Position numbers and translations under genes: made by a program
Source: Bacteroidota bacterium
GTDB lineage: Bacteria; Bacteroidota; Bacteroidia; Bacteroidales; Porphyromonadaceae
Direction: 5' to 3'
DNA length: 40,701 nt
NCBI GenBank assembly: GCA_023389855.1
Contig: JAEWDZ010000007.1
Span: 1-40,701 of the forward strand
In this document: positions 33,686 to 40,701 of the stretch, one piece after another
How the letters are laid out: each line of letters starts with the position of its first letter
Numbering within the stretch: position 1 is the stretch's first letter
Notes under the pieces: model-generated
Told to the model about the DNA's origin: nothing
Databases searched by the model: none
Seen by the model: the letters and a program-made list of their open reading frames with translations, nothing else

Positions 33686-34633
33686 ATGGCTATGGGAACA
33701 GATAATCCTTATCTTATTTTTTCAGGGTCTCAATCAAGACTCCTTACCGAGCAGATATGCAAACACTTAGGTTGCGAAATGGGGCGCATGACGCTGCAGC
33801 GTTTTGCTGATGGTGAATTCGCTGTAAGCTATGAAGAAAGTATCCGAGGGAAAGATGTCTTTTTGGTACAATCTACGAATCCTTCCAGCGACAACCTTAT
33901 GGAACTTTTGCTCATGATAGATGCTGCTAAGCGAGCTAGCGCTCACTATATTACAGCAGTAATTCCCTATTTTGGTTGGGCTCGTCAAGATCGTAAAGAC
34001 CGTCCTCGAGTTTCTATTGGAGCAAAATTAATGGCTGATTTGTTAGGTGTTGCAGGTATTACCCGTTTGATTACGATGGACCTGCATGCTGATCAGATAC
34101 AAGGTTTTTTCAATGTTCCTGTCGATCACTTGTATGGCTCCACTGTTTTTATGGAGTATATTGAAAATAATCTCCCTGTAGACAACTTAGTTGTCGCTAC
34201 TCCTGATGTAGGTGGTACAAAGAGAGTGAATAGCTACGCTAAACATTTGGGCGTACCGATGGTAATTTGCCATAAGTCTCGAGTACGTGCTAATGAAGTT
34301 GCGGAGATGCGTATTATTGGTGATGTAGAGGGAAAGGATGTATTGCTTATAGATGATATTGTCGATACAGCAGGTACTATCACGCGAGCTGCAGATCTTA
34401 TGATGGACAACGGAGCAAAGAGTGTTAGAGCCATTGCCAGCCATGCCGTAATGAGTGATCCTGCTACAGAGCGTGTAGCTAGTTCCTCTTTGACTGAATT
34501 GATTCTAACGGATACCATACCATATAATAGAGATTGCTCCAAGGTGCGCATCCTTCCTGTTGGTGGGCTCATTGCTGAATCTATTAAGCGAGTTTGCTCT
34601 CACGAATCGATTAGTTCTTTGTATAGTTTCTAG
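33686..34633 (+). CDS. prs: Ribose-phosphate pyrophosphokinase
   Basis: A 315-residue enzyme making PRPP from ribose 5-phosphate and ATP, feeding purine, pyrimidine, histidine and NAD synthesis. QRFADGEFAVSYEESIRGKD and IPYFGWARQDRKDRPR form the ATP site. MDLHADQIQGFF is the metal site, and VLLIDDIVDTAGT is the PRPP loop. Start is ATG 33686 (MAMGTDNPYLIFSG); ATG two codons later is also possible. PRPP is the co-substrate of PncB, which is encoded elsewhere in the window. Confidence 0.97.
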   Translation: MAMGTDNPYLIFSGSQSRLLTEQICKHLGCEMGRMTLQRFADGEFAVSYEESIRGKDVFLVQSTNPSSDNLMELLLMIDAAKRASAHYITAVIPYFGWARQDRKDRPRVSIGAKLMADLLGVAGITRLITMDLHADQIQGFFNVPVDHLYGSTVFMEYIENNLPVDNLVVATPDVGGTKRVNSYAKHLGVPMVICHKSRVRANEVAEMRIIGDVEGKDVLLIDDIVDTAGTITRAADLMMDNGAKSVRAIASHAVMSDPATERVASSSLTELILTDTIPYNRDCSKVRILPVGGLIAESIKRVCSHESISSLYSF

Positions 34634-34711
34634 TACTAGCTATATAACGAATTATTCCTTCCTAGATTACGCACGTAAGCGATAGCGTAAAACAATTTTT
34701 ATGGGTGGGAT

Positions 34712-34742
34712 TTTGTTAATTCAAAATATTTTCGTACCTTTG
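34712..34742 (+). promoter_or_regulatory. tRNA-Arg promoter, consensus -33/-7
   Basis: TTTG (34712-34715), 19 bases, then TACCTTTG (34735-34742). This exactly matches the Bacteroidota consensus and lies 12 bp before the first tRNA. Confidence 0.9.
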
Positions 34743-34754
34743 CAAAGCTAATCA

Positions 34755-34828
34755 GGCCTGTTAGCTCAACTGAATAGAGCATCTGACTACGGATCAGAAG
34801 GTTATAGGTTTGAATCCTATACAGGTCA
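34755..34828 (+). tRNA. tRNA-Arg (ACG anticodon), copy 1
   Basis: A 74-base cloverleaf. Acceptor GGCCTGT pairs with ACAGGTC (one G-T), and the discriminator is A. The anticodon stem TCTGA/TCAGA encloses loop CTACGGA, giving ACG, normally edited to ICG to read CGU, CGC and CGA. The T-arm is ATAGG-TTTGAAT-CCTAT. CCA is not encoded. Confidence 0.96.
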
Positions 34829-34830
34829 CT

Positions 34831-34853
34831 TTCTGTTGAGAGTTGTAACAGAA
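34831..34853 (+). repeat. Hairpin in the spacer between the two tRNA-Arg genes
   Basis: TTCTGTT (34831-34837) pairs perfectly with AACAGAA (34847-34853) around a 9-base loop. It lies 2 bases after the first tRNA. It could help processing of the shared precursor. No T-run follows, so it is not a clear terminator. Confidence 0.45.
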
Positions 34854-34880
34854 TAGGATTATTAGCAAAGGTCTAAGGAT

Positions 34881-34954
34881 GGCCTGTTAGCTCAACTGAA
34901 TAGAGCATCTGACTACGGATCAGAAGGTTATAGGTTTGAATCCTATACAGGTCA
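34881..34954 (+). tRNA. tRNA-Arg (ACG anticodon), copy 2
   Basis: Identical over all 74 bases to copy 1. The identity extends into the 3' flank (CTTTCT), consistent with a recent tandem duplication or gene conversion. No separate promoter is seen in the 52-bp spacer, so it is probably made from one dicistronic precursor. Confidence 0.96.
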
Positions 34955-34971
34955 CTTTCTTCTTATTGTTG

Positions 34972-34999
34972 AACTGAGCCTTTGGGCTCAGTTTTTTTT
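34972..34999 (+). terminator. Terminator of the tRNA-Arg pair
   Basis: AACTGAGCC (34972-34980) pairs with GGCTCAGTT (34985-34993) around loop TTTG, followed by a run of Ts. A textbook intrinsic terminator, 17 bp after the second tRNA. Confidence 0.92.
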
Positions 35000-35489
35000 A
35001 TTCATTGCGACCATTTGAGAAAACCTATCATTTCAGATTTATCTTTTCAATTGTATAGAAAAAAGATTCGATTTGATTATCTGTTTTGTATCGATACTTA
35101 TGAAATAATAGATCCGTTGGAAAAATAATTATTCCTATGAATACTTCTTTGCTATCCTTATGAAGAGGGTGTTGTTGATTAGACTTTCATCTAACCTATT
35201 CCTAGTCCCGTATTATTGTTTTGCGGATGGCCCTATCATTATTTTGCTTCGTTTGCATAGATTTACTGCACAAAAATCTATATTTTGATTCTTTGATAGA
35301 TATTTACACAAATAGTAAATTAAGTTCTATGAAAACGATATTCTTTCAAAAAAAATAGGTATCTTTGTCGAGAATAATAGGAACGTTATATTGTATGTGC
35401 AGCTTCTATAAAAAGTAATGCACGCCAGAGTTGTGTAGATGCGGTTATGACAATCCTGTTTAGTCTATAGAAAGTATAATACAAGAAAT
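35000..35489 (+). promoter_or_regulatory. Intergenic region with candidate promoter of the TonB receptor operon
   Basis: No coding sequence or RNA gene is seen in these 490 bp. A -7 box TATCTTTG lies at 35360-35367, about 122 bp upstream of the receptor start. The -33 position is not a good match. No operator-like palindrome was recognised. Confidence 0.5.
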
Positions 35490-38264
35490 ATGATAGGTTT
35501 TCCCAAAAGATTTTATCTTTTAGCCACTCTTTTTTTTATGTCTGCAGCTTTACTAAAGGCTCAGCAAATAAAGATTGATGGCTATGTATATGAGGCAAAT
35601 AGCCAATTGCCATTAAAGGACGTCAAAGTTATAGTCTCTGAAAAGCATGCGGATACAGAGATAAAGACAGACCAAAACGGATACTATCAAACGTTGGTTA
35701 ATGATACAGATATATCTGTTCGTTACGAGCTTGAAAAGTATGTCGAGCAGCGTCTATCCGTACAATTACCTGTTCACAATGAGGTTAATAGACTTACTCC
35801 TATCTACTTGCAACTCGTAACAGAAGCAGATCGTCAGCAAGATCTTTCAGATGCTTTCTCTGCTTTTGTTTATGAAGGTGCACCGGAAGACGATAATACT
35901 GAAGGTTCTACACCAATCCTTTTGTCTGCCAGTAGAGACCCCTATACGAACAAAGCAGGTTTTCAGTTCAGTCCTATGCGCTTCCGCATTCGTGGTTATG
36001 ATGCTCCTTATCAAGAACAACTTCTCAACGGATTTAAAATGAATGACCTGAATTCTGGTTATTCTGCATGGTCTCTTTGGAATGGACTCAACAATGTCAC
36101 AAGAACACAAGAGAATAAAAATGGCTTTGAGACTTCACCGCTTTCGTTTGGAAATGTAGGCGGAGTGACAAATGTAGTCATACGACCTTCTATGGATGGT
36201 AAAGGAGGCCGAGTAACCTACAGCAATAGCAATCGTACTTACAACCATAGGGCTATGTTCTATTATTCTACTGGACTGATGGACAATGGTTGGGCTATAT
36301 CTCTTTCTGCTAGTACACGCCAAGGCAATCACGGCTATCAGTTAGGTCAGTTTTACAATGCATATGGCTATTATCTGGGTATTGAGAAAAAATTTGCTCA
36401 TGGTCATTCTCTAATATTTTATGCGTTAGGTTCTCCTACAGAAAGAGGAATCGCATCTGCAGCTGTACAAGAAATATATGATCTCGTGGGTAGTAACTAT
36501 TATAATCCCAACGTAGGACTACAGAACAATCGCTGGCGTAACGCCCGTGTTAGAAATAATCATGAACCTCTTTTGCAGTTGCTTTATGAATATAAGCATC
36601 CAAATATTACCTTTACTACAGGTGTAGGATATCGATTCGGATACAATGCATATTCTGCCTTAAATTGGCATAATGCCCCAGATCCTAGACCAGACTACTA
36701 CCGGAATCTACCCAGCTATTATACCTACATGACCGAAACGCCTGACCCTTATGCTGCAAGTTTGCTCGAAGAATTGTGGCACTCAGATAATCGTCATCGT
36801 TACATAGATTGGGAAGGTATGTATGACATCAATCGTAATAATTACCAAAAGATATACGATACCGATGGTAATCTCATTGCTGAAGGGAAACGCGCCGAGT
36901 ATGTGATTGAAGATCGCCGTACAGATCAAAGACAATTGAATACATTTTCTGTCGCTAACTATAAAATCAACGACAAGTTAAAATTAGATCTTGGAATTAG
37001 TTACCGCTATAATCGTACCCACAATTTTAATATAATAAGTGACCTATTGGGAGGTGACTTTTGGTACGATATAGACAAATTCTCCGAAAGGGACTTCCCT
37101 GATGATCCAAGCAAAGCTCAGTTAGACCTTAATAATCCTGACAGAATTGTCAAGAAAGGCGATGTATACGGTCATAGTTATTACGCAGTAACCCAAAATG
37201 CAGAGGTATGGGGCAATTTTTCATGGAAGAGTCGATATCTCGACGCGTACATGGCTTTGAGAGGAGCTTGGACTGGTGTTTTCAGAGAAGGAAAACAAAA
37301 AAGAGGGCTCTTCCCCGAAAATTCATATGGCGCAAGTGATCATCTGAATTTTATTGATTATGGTGTCAAATTAGGTTCTACGTTGAAGCTAACTGGTCAT
37401 CATTTTCTTCAGGCCAATGCTACAGTAATGACACAAGCCCCCTATTTCCGCTATCTTTTTATATCTCCACGTACAAACAATTTTCATATTGAACATCCTC
37501 ATAGTGAATTTATCGCTGGGGGAGATTTAAGTTATATCTTACGTACACCTTATTTAAAGGGTAGAGTGACTCTTTTCTATACAGAGTTCGTTAATGGAAC
37601 AAATACAAGGAGTTTTTATGACGATGCTTATCGAGCATTTTCTAACTATGTGCTGACAAATATAGGTCGCCGCCATATGGGTGTAGAGGTCGGATTTGAA
37701 GCAAAATTGTCAACATCTCTTACTGCCACGGCTGTATTTACCTATGCTAACTACACCTATACAAACAACCCTGATTATTTGCAAACAGTAGATAACAGTC
37801 GAAAGATTTTGGAAAATGATCGCGTATACTGGAAAGGTTTTCATGTGTCAGGAACTCCTCAGACGGCAGCCAATCTTAGTTTGAATTATCAAACGCCCTT
37901 CAATCTATACCTTGGAGTAGACGTAAATTTCTTTGCTCGTAACTATATTGATATGAACCCAAAGATACGTACGGATAGAGCACGTGAAGAACTAGATCCT
38001 CTATATATTAAACAAGAAAAGTTCCGTAGTGTGAGTACGGTAGATGCAAATATTGGCTATTCCTGGCGGATAAAAAGTGGTAAGTATCTGCGCTTAAACC
38101 TTAGTATAACTAATTTATTGAATAATCGTAACGCACGGAGCGGCGGTTATGAGCAGTCGCGTATACGACAAACTACCGATGGCAAAATGATGCGTCCTTT
38201 TGACTCTCGTTATTATTACATGATTGGGACAAACTATTTCTTCAATGTGGTGTATGTATTCTAA
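35490..38264 (+). CDS. TonB-dependent outer-membrane receptor
   Basis: A 924-residue protein with a Sec signal peptide (cleavage likely after LLKAQ, about residue 25). Next is a carboxypeptidase-regulatory-like beta-sandwich (about 27-110, IDGYVYEANSQLPLKDVKV). A plug domain follows (FRIRGYDAPYQEQLLNGFKM, about 165-185), then a 22-strand-type barrel ending in the aromatic NYFFNVVYVF. Such receptors import large or scarce nutrients using TonB energy. No SusD partner follows; instead two DUF5689 lipoproteins do, starting 36 bp downstream. The substrate cannot be read from sequence. Confidence 0.92.
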   Translation: MIGFPKRFYLLATLFFMSAALLKAQQIKIDGYVYEANSQLPLKDVKVIVSEKHADTEIKTDQNGYYQTLVNDTDISVRYELEKYVEQRLSVQLPVHNEVNRLTPIYLQLVTEADRQQDLSDAFSAFVYEGAPEDDNTEGSTPILLSASRDPYTNKAGFQFSPMRFRIRGYDAPYQEQLLNGFKMNDLNSGYSAWSLWNGLNNVTRTQENKNGFETSPLSFGNVGGVTNVVIRPSMDGKGGRVTYSNSNRTYNHRAMFYYSTGLMDNGWAISLSASTRQGNHGYQLGQFYNAYGYYLGIEKKFAHGHSLIFYALGSPTERGIASAAVQEIYDLVGSNYYNPNVGLQNNRWRNARVRNNHEPLLQLLYEYKHPNITFTTGVGYRFGYNAYSALNWHNAPDPRPDYYRNLPSYYTYMTETPDPYAASLLEELWHSDNRHRYIDWEGMYDINRNNYQKIYDTDGNLIAEGKRAEYVIEDRRTDQRQLNTFSVANYKINDKLKLDLGISYRYNRTHNFNIISDLLGGDFWYDIDKFSERDFPDDPSKAQLDLNNPDRIVKKGDVYGHSYYAVTQNAEVWGNFSWKSRYLDAYMALRGAWTGVFREGKQKRGLFPENSYGASDHLNFIDYGVKLGSTLKLTGHHFLQANATVMTQAPYFRYLFISPRTNNFHIEHPHSEFIAGGDLSYILRTPYLKGRVTLFYTEFVNGTNTRSFYDDAYRAFSNYVLTNIGRRHMGVEVGFEAKLSTSLTATAVFTYANYTYTNNPDYLQTVDNSRKILENDRVYWKGFHVSGTPQTAANLSLNYQTPFNLYLGVDVNFFARNYIDMNPKIRTDRAREELDPLYIKQEKFRSVSTVDANIGYSWRIKSGKYLRLNLSITNLLNNRNARSGGYEQSRIRQTTDGKMMRPFDSRYYYMIGTNYFFNVVYVF

Positions 38265-38300
38265 AAAAGCAATTCAGAAATAGAAGACTTGATATAATCT

Positions 38301-39116
38301 ATGAAAAAGTTTTGTTTTCACTATATAGCATTGCAAATCTGCCTACTATCGCTTCTTACAAGTTGCTATAATCGCTTTGAAGAACCAGTAGAAAAGACTC
38401 TTCCAGATTTGCCTAGCCGTACTTTGACTATAGCGCAGCTAAAAGAACTTTATGTCAATAAAGGAAGTAAACCGCTAATGCTTCAGCACGGTGTAGTAAT
38501 ACGTGGAGTAGTCAGTACCAATGATAGTAAGGGTAATTTTTATCGAACTATTCATATACAAGATGAGACTGGTGGTATTGAGTGCAAAATGGGAATGCCT
38601 AATTTGAGCCTGATTTATCCTCAAGGTGCAGAAGTCGCAATATATTGCGAAGGGTTGGTCCTTGGCTCGTATGGAGGTCAGGTGAATCTTGGCTTTAAAA
38701 GCAACAATCCGAAATATGAGACCGGTTATGTGCCAGACGCTCTCGTTTCGGATGTTATGAAGAAAGGCCGTTTTGTTGGAATTGAACCGATAGACCTCAC
38801 GATAGCTACACTAAGTACAAAATATGCGAATATGCTTATTCGCTTACCGAGGGTTCAGTTTACTGCCTCAGACTTGCAACAGAGCTATGCCGACCCTATT
38901 AACAAATCAAACAATCCTTCTGTCAACCGTACTTTGGAAGACGAAAACGGAAATAAGGTGATTGTAAGAACCAGCAGTTATGCCCAGTTTGCAGGAAAAA
39001 AGATTCCTGATGGTAGTGGTTCTGTTGTAGCTCTACTTACCTTTTTCTCCAATACACCTCAATTAATAATAATAGATGATGTGACAGATATTCATCTCAG
39101 CGAACCTCGTTTTTAA
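38301..39116 (+). CDS. DUF5689 domain lipoprotein
   Basis: A 271-residue protein with a lipoprotein signal peptide and lipobox LLTSC (Cys22). The mature part carries a DUF5689-like domain: LTIAQLKELY, then VVIRGVVSTNDSKGNFYRTI and HIQDETGGIECKM. The pattern suggests an OB-fold-like beta barrel of unknown ligand. Residues after Cys22 (YNRFEEP) are only mildly acidic, so surface display is uncertain. It sits between the receptor (36-bp gap) and the larger BACON/DUF5689 lipoprotein (18-bp gap), an arrangement seen in other Bacteroidota uptake loci. Confidence 0.85.
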   Translation: MKKFCFHYIALQICLLSLLTSCYNRFEEPVEKTLPDLPSRTLTIAQLKELYVNKGSKPLMLQHGVVIRGVVSTNDSKGNFYRTIHIQDETGGIECKMGMPNLSLIYPQGAEVAIYCEGLVLGSYGGQVNLGFKSNNPKYETGYVPDALVSDVMKKGRFVGIEPIDLTIATLSTKYANMLIRLPRVQFTASDLQQSYADPINKSNNPSVNRTLEDENGNKVIVRTSSYAQFAGKKIPDGSGSVVALLTFFSNTPQLIIIDDVTDIHLSEPRF

Positions 39117-39134
39117 TCTAAGCATACTAATAAT

Positions 39135-40701
39135 ATGAATAATTATTTGTCTAACAAATTGCACCTTTTATTATGGTTGCTAGCTTTTGTGCCAGTTGTA
39201 TTCTCTACAAGTGGTTGTAAGGATGATATAGATCCCTATGAAAAGCCTAGTGTGACGGTTTCACCCATGCCAGAAGATGGCCAATTCCTTTTTGAAAAAG
39301 AAGCTGGAGAAAAAATCTTAACGCTTAAGACTAATAGAAAATGGAGTATTGAACTCACTGAAAAAGTAGATTGGCTTTCCATTACGCCAACATCGGGTGA
39401 AGAAGGTGAGCATCAAATTAAAATTGCAGTACTCAAAAATAATGGCGAGGCTCGTGAAGCTCAGATGCTTATTACAGCATCCAATAAACGATTTGTTTTC
39501 AATATACAGCAAAAAAGTGTTGAAGGTCAAGCCATTGAATATACTTCGATCTCTGAAATTTTAGAAGAAGGAAACAAACTCGATAGCGAGCAAGGCTCCA
39601 AAACTATTGATACAGATATTCGGATAAGGGCTGTAGTTACTACCGATAGTAAAGCCGGTCAATTTGCTTTTGCGGGTTATCATCATATAGAAGATAAGTC
39701 TGGTGCGATGGTATTGACTGTACCTAAGGGCGAAGATCCTATCGAATTTGGATGCGAAATTACCGCTAGATTAAAAGGATGTCAGTTGACCAATTACCGT
39801 GGAACTATCCAAATCCAGGTTCCTCGCGCTCAAATGGTAATCGAGAAGGATAGGGCTATAGAACCGAAAGTCTTGGAAATAAAAGAAATTCTTAGTGGTA
39901 AGTATCCTAATCAATATGTTCGTGTCGAAGGTGTTGAATTCCAAAAATATCAAAATGAGAAATTCTTTGATGGCTCTTACAGTAGTAAGCGACATAACAT
40001 TATTAATAAAGTGGGTGATATTCTTACCTTGGAAGTATGGAAGCATGCCTCTTTCAAAGATGAAATGGTGCCCGAAGGAAGTGGTTATATTATAGGTGTT
40101 GTGACGGTAAATAAATCCAAGAGCGGTCAAGTCTTTAATAATTTACGTCCTATAAATAGAGAGTCGATCGTACTAAGTGATGCACGTTTTGATGTGACTG
40201 GAGAGGAACCAACTGAGGATCTGTCGATATCCCCCTCACCTGTCAATAATATGATTACTCTCCCTGCCGAAGAAAATACGAAAGATTTTACCATCAAGAG
40301 TTCATTGGCGTGGAAGGCTTCTATAGATAATAATTGGCTTACAATAACACCTTCAGAAGGTACTGAAGGTACTACTAATATCAAACTTCATGCCACCGCT
40401 AATACGGGTGAAGAAAGAACAGCTAAACTTACGTTGTCCAGCAGTTCAAAAACGCTAGAAATAACCATCAAACAGAGCGAAAAGAGTGGCGGCGTAGAAA
40501 CTCTTTTCGATGGAGGTATTTCAGCGATCAAGCAATTACCCGTTGATCAGGTAATCAGTGGTCAACAGAAAATACGTGGCGTCGTGATCTCCGGGAACCG
40601 TAATTTCTCCGGGAACAAAAATATGGTGATATGCGATGACAAAGCAGGGATCTTCATCCGTATCAATGGTGGTACGACCGATGCTTTCCCTGAGGGTACC
40701 G
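39135..40701 (+). CDS. Large BACON-DUF5689 repeat lipoprotein (runs off right edge)
   Basis: ATG at 39135 opens a frame of 522 codons with no stop before the window ends. The signal peptide ends in lipobox STSGC (Cys28), followed by KDDIDP. That acidic stretch right after the Cys resembles the lipoprotein export signal for surface display in Bacteroidota. The order is BACON 1 (about 40-130, WSIELTEKVDWLSITPTSGE), DUF5689 1 (about 135-355, IRAVVTTDSKAGQF), BACON 2 (about 370-450, KASIDNNWLTITPSEGTEGT) and the start of DUF5689 2 (about 460 on, KIRGVVISGNRNFSGNKNMV). It is third in the receptor operon. The C-terminus, perhaps with an enzyme domain, is outside the window. Confidence 0.88.
   Translation, partial: MNNYLSNKLHLLLWLLAFVPVVFSTSGCKDDIDPYEKPSVTVSPMPEDGQFLFEKEAGEKILTLKTNRKWSIELTEKVDWLSITPTSGEEGEHQIKIAVLKNNGEAREAQMLITASNKRFVFNIQQKSVEGQAIEYTSISEILEEGNKLDSEQGSKTIDTDIRIRAVVTTDSKAGQFAFAGYHHIEDKSGAMVLTVPKGEDPIEFGCEITARLKGCQLTNYRGTIQIQVPRAQMVIEKDRAIEPKVLEIKEILSGKYPNQYVRVEGVEFQKYQNEKFFDGSYSSKRHNIINKVGDILTLEVWKHASFKDEMVPEGSGYIIGVVTVNKSKSGQVFNNLRPINRESIVLSDARFDVTGEEPTEDLSISPSPVNNMITLPAEENTKDFTIKSSLAWKASIDNNWLTITPSEGTEGTTNIKLHATANTGEERTAKLTLSSSSKTLEITIKQSEKSGGVETLFDGGISAIKQLPVDQVISGQQKIRGVVISGNRNFSGNKNMVICDDKAGIFIRINGGTTDAFPEGT

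Noticed and set aside
34667..34690. Terminator after prs
   Set aside because: TTACGC/GCGTAA form only a 6-bp stem with a 12-base loop, and the T-run is separated by several bases. Too weak to list as a feature.

Overview
The window is a chromosomal segment of a low-GC Bacteroidota bacterium. The gene set and its arrangement point to the order Bacteroidales, most likely Porphyromonas or a close relative. Supporting features are a fused SecD-SecF, a DUF4835 protein beside coaBC and recN, GDP-fucose genes beside a Wzz-like protein, a C10-type peptidase remnant, DUF5689/BACON lipoproteins, and many copies of the Bacteroidota -7 promoter box TAnnTTTG with TTTG/TTGG about 19-20 bp upstream. The species assignment is inference.

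Left end (1-3400) is accessory and decayed DNA. The 5' end of an IS transposase runs off the left edge. It abuts a C10 (streptopain-like) cysteine peptidase remnant that has lost its N-terminus and carries a TGA in place of the Trp of the conserved Asn-Trp-Gly-Trp motif. One base later begins a small broken BACON-type lipoprotein gene, frameshifted at a TG repeat and carrying an internal TAG. Next come a DUF1896 gene and a frameshifted tyrosine integrase, separated from tRNA-Ser(GCT) by about 320 bp that hold repeated TGTAGCA motifs and a core-site-like inverted repeat. This looks like the decayed end of an integrative element at a tRNA gene.

The middle (3800-34700) is mostly housekeeping DNA. 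It holds a DegT-type sugar aminotransferase; ftsH-cdsA; gyrB; fused secDF; a seven-gene cluster read leftwards (dnaN, DEDDh exonuclease, coaBC, DUF4835, recN, rlmB, ridA) that starts at a -7 box and ends at a nested hairpin; greA; and an eight-gene cluster read leftwards (zinc-ribbon FHA protein, gmd, fcl, cyuA-like cysteine desulfidase, Wzz-like protein, pncB, nadD, and a 58-residue membrane protein). The second cluster joins GDP-fucose synthesis and polysaccharide chain-length control to NAD salvage. On the + strand follow valS and prs, each with its own -7 box.

The right end (34700-40701) carries two identical tRNA-Arg(ACG) genes with a textbook promoter and terminator. They are followed by an outer-membrane uptake locus: a TonB-dependent receptor, a DUF5689 lipoprotein, and a large lipoprotein with alternating BACON and DUF5689 modules that runs off the right edge. 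The substrate is unknown.

No complete new system is proven. The best leads are the decayed protease-lipoprotein pair, the site between integrase and tRNA, the Wzz-like protein with a degenerate kinase P-loop, the small membrane protein after nadD, the altered CoaC active site, and the modular surface lipoproteins.
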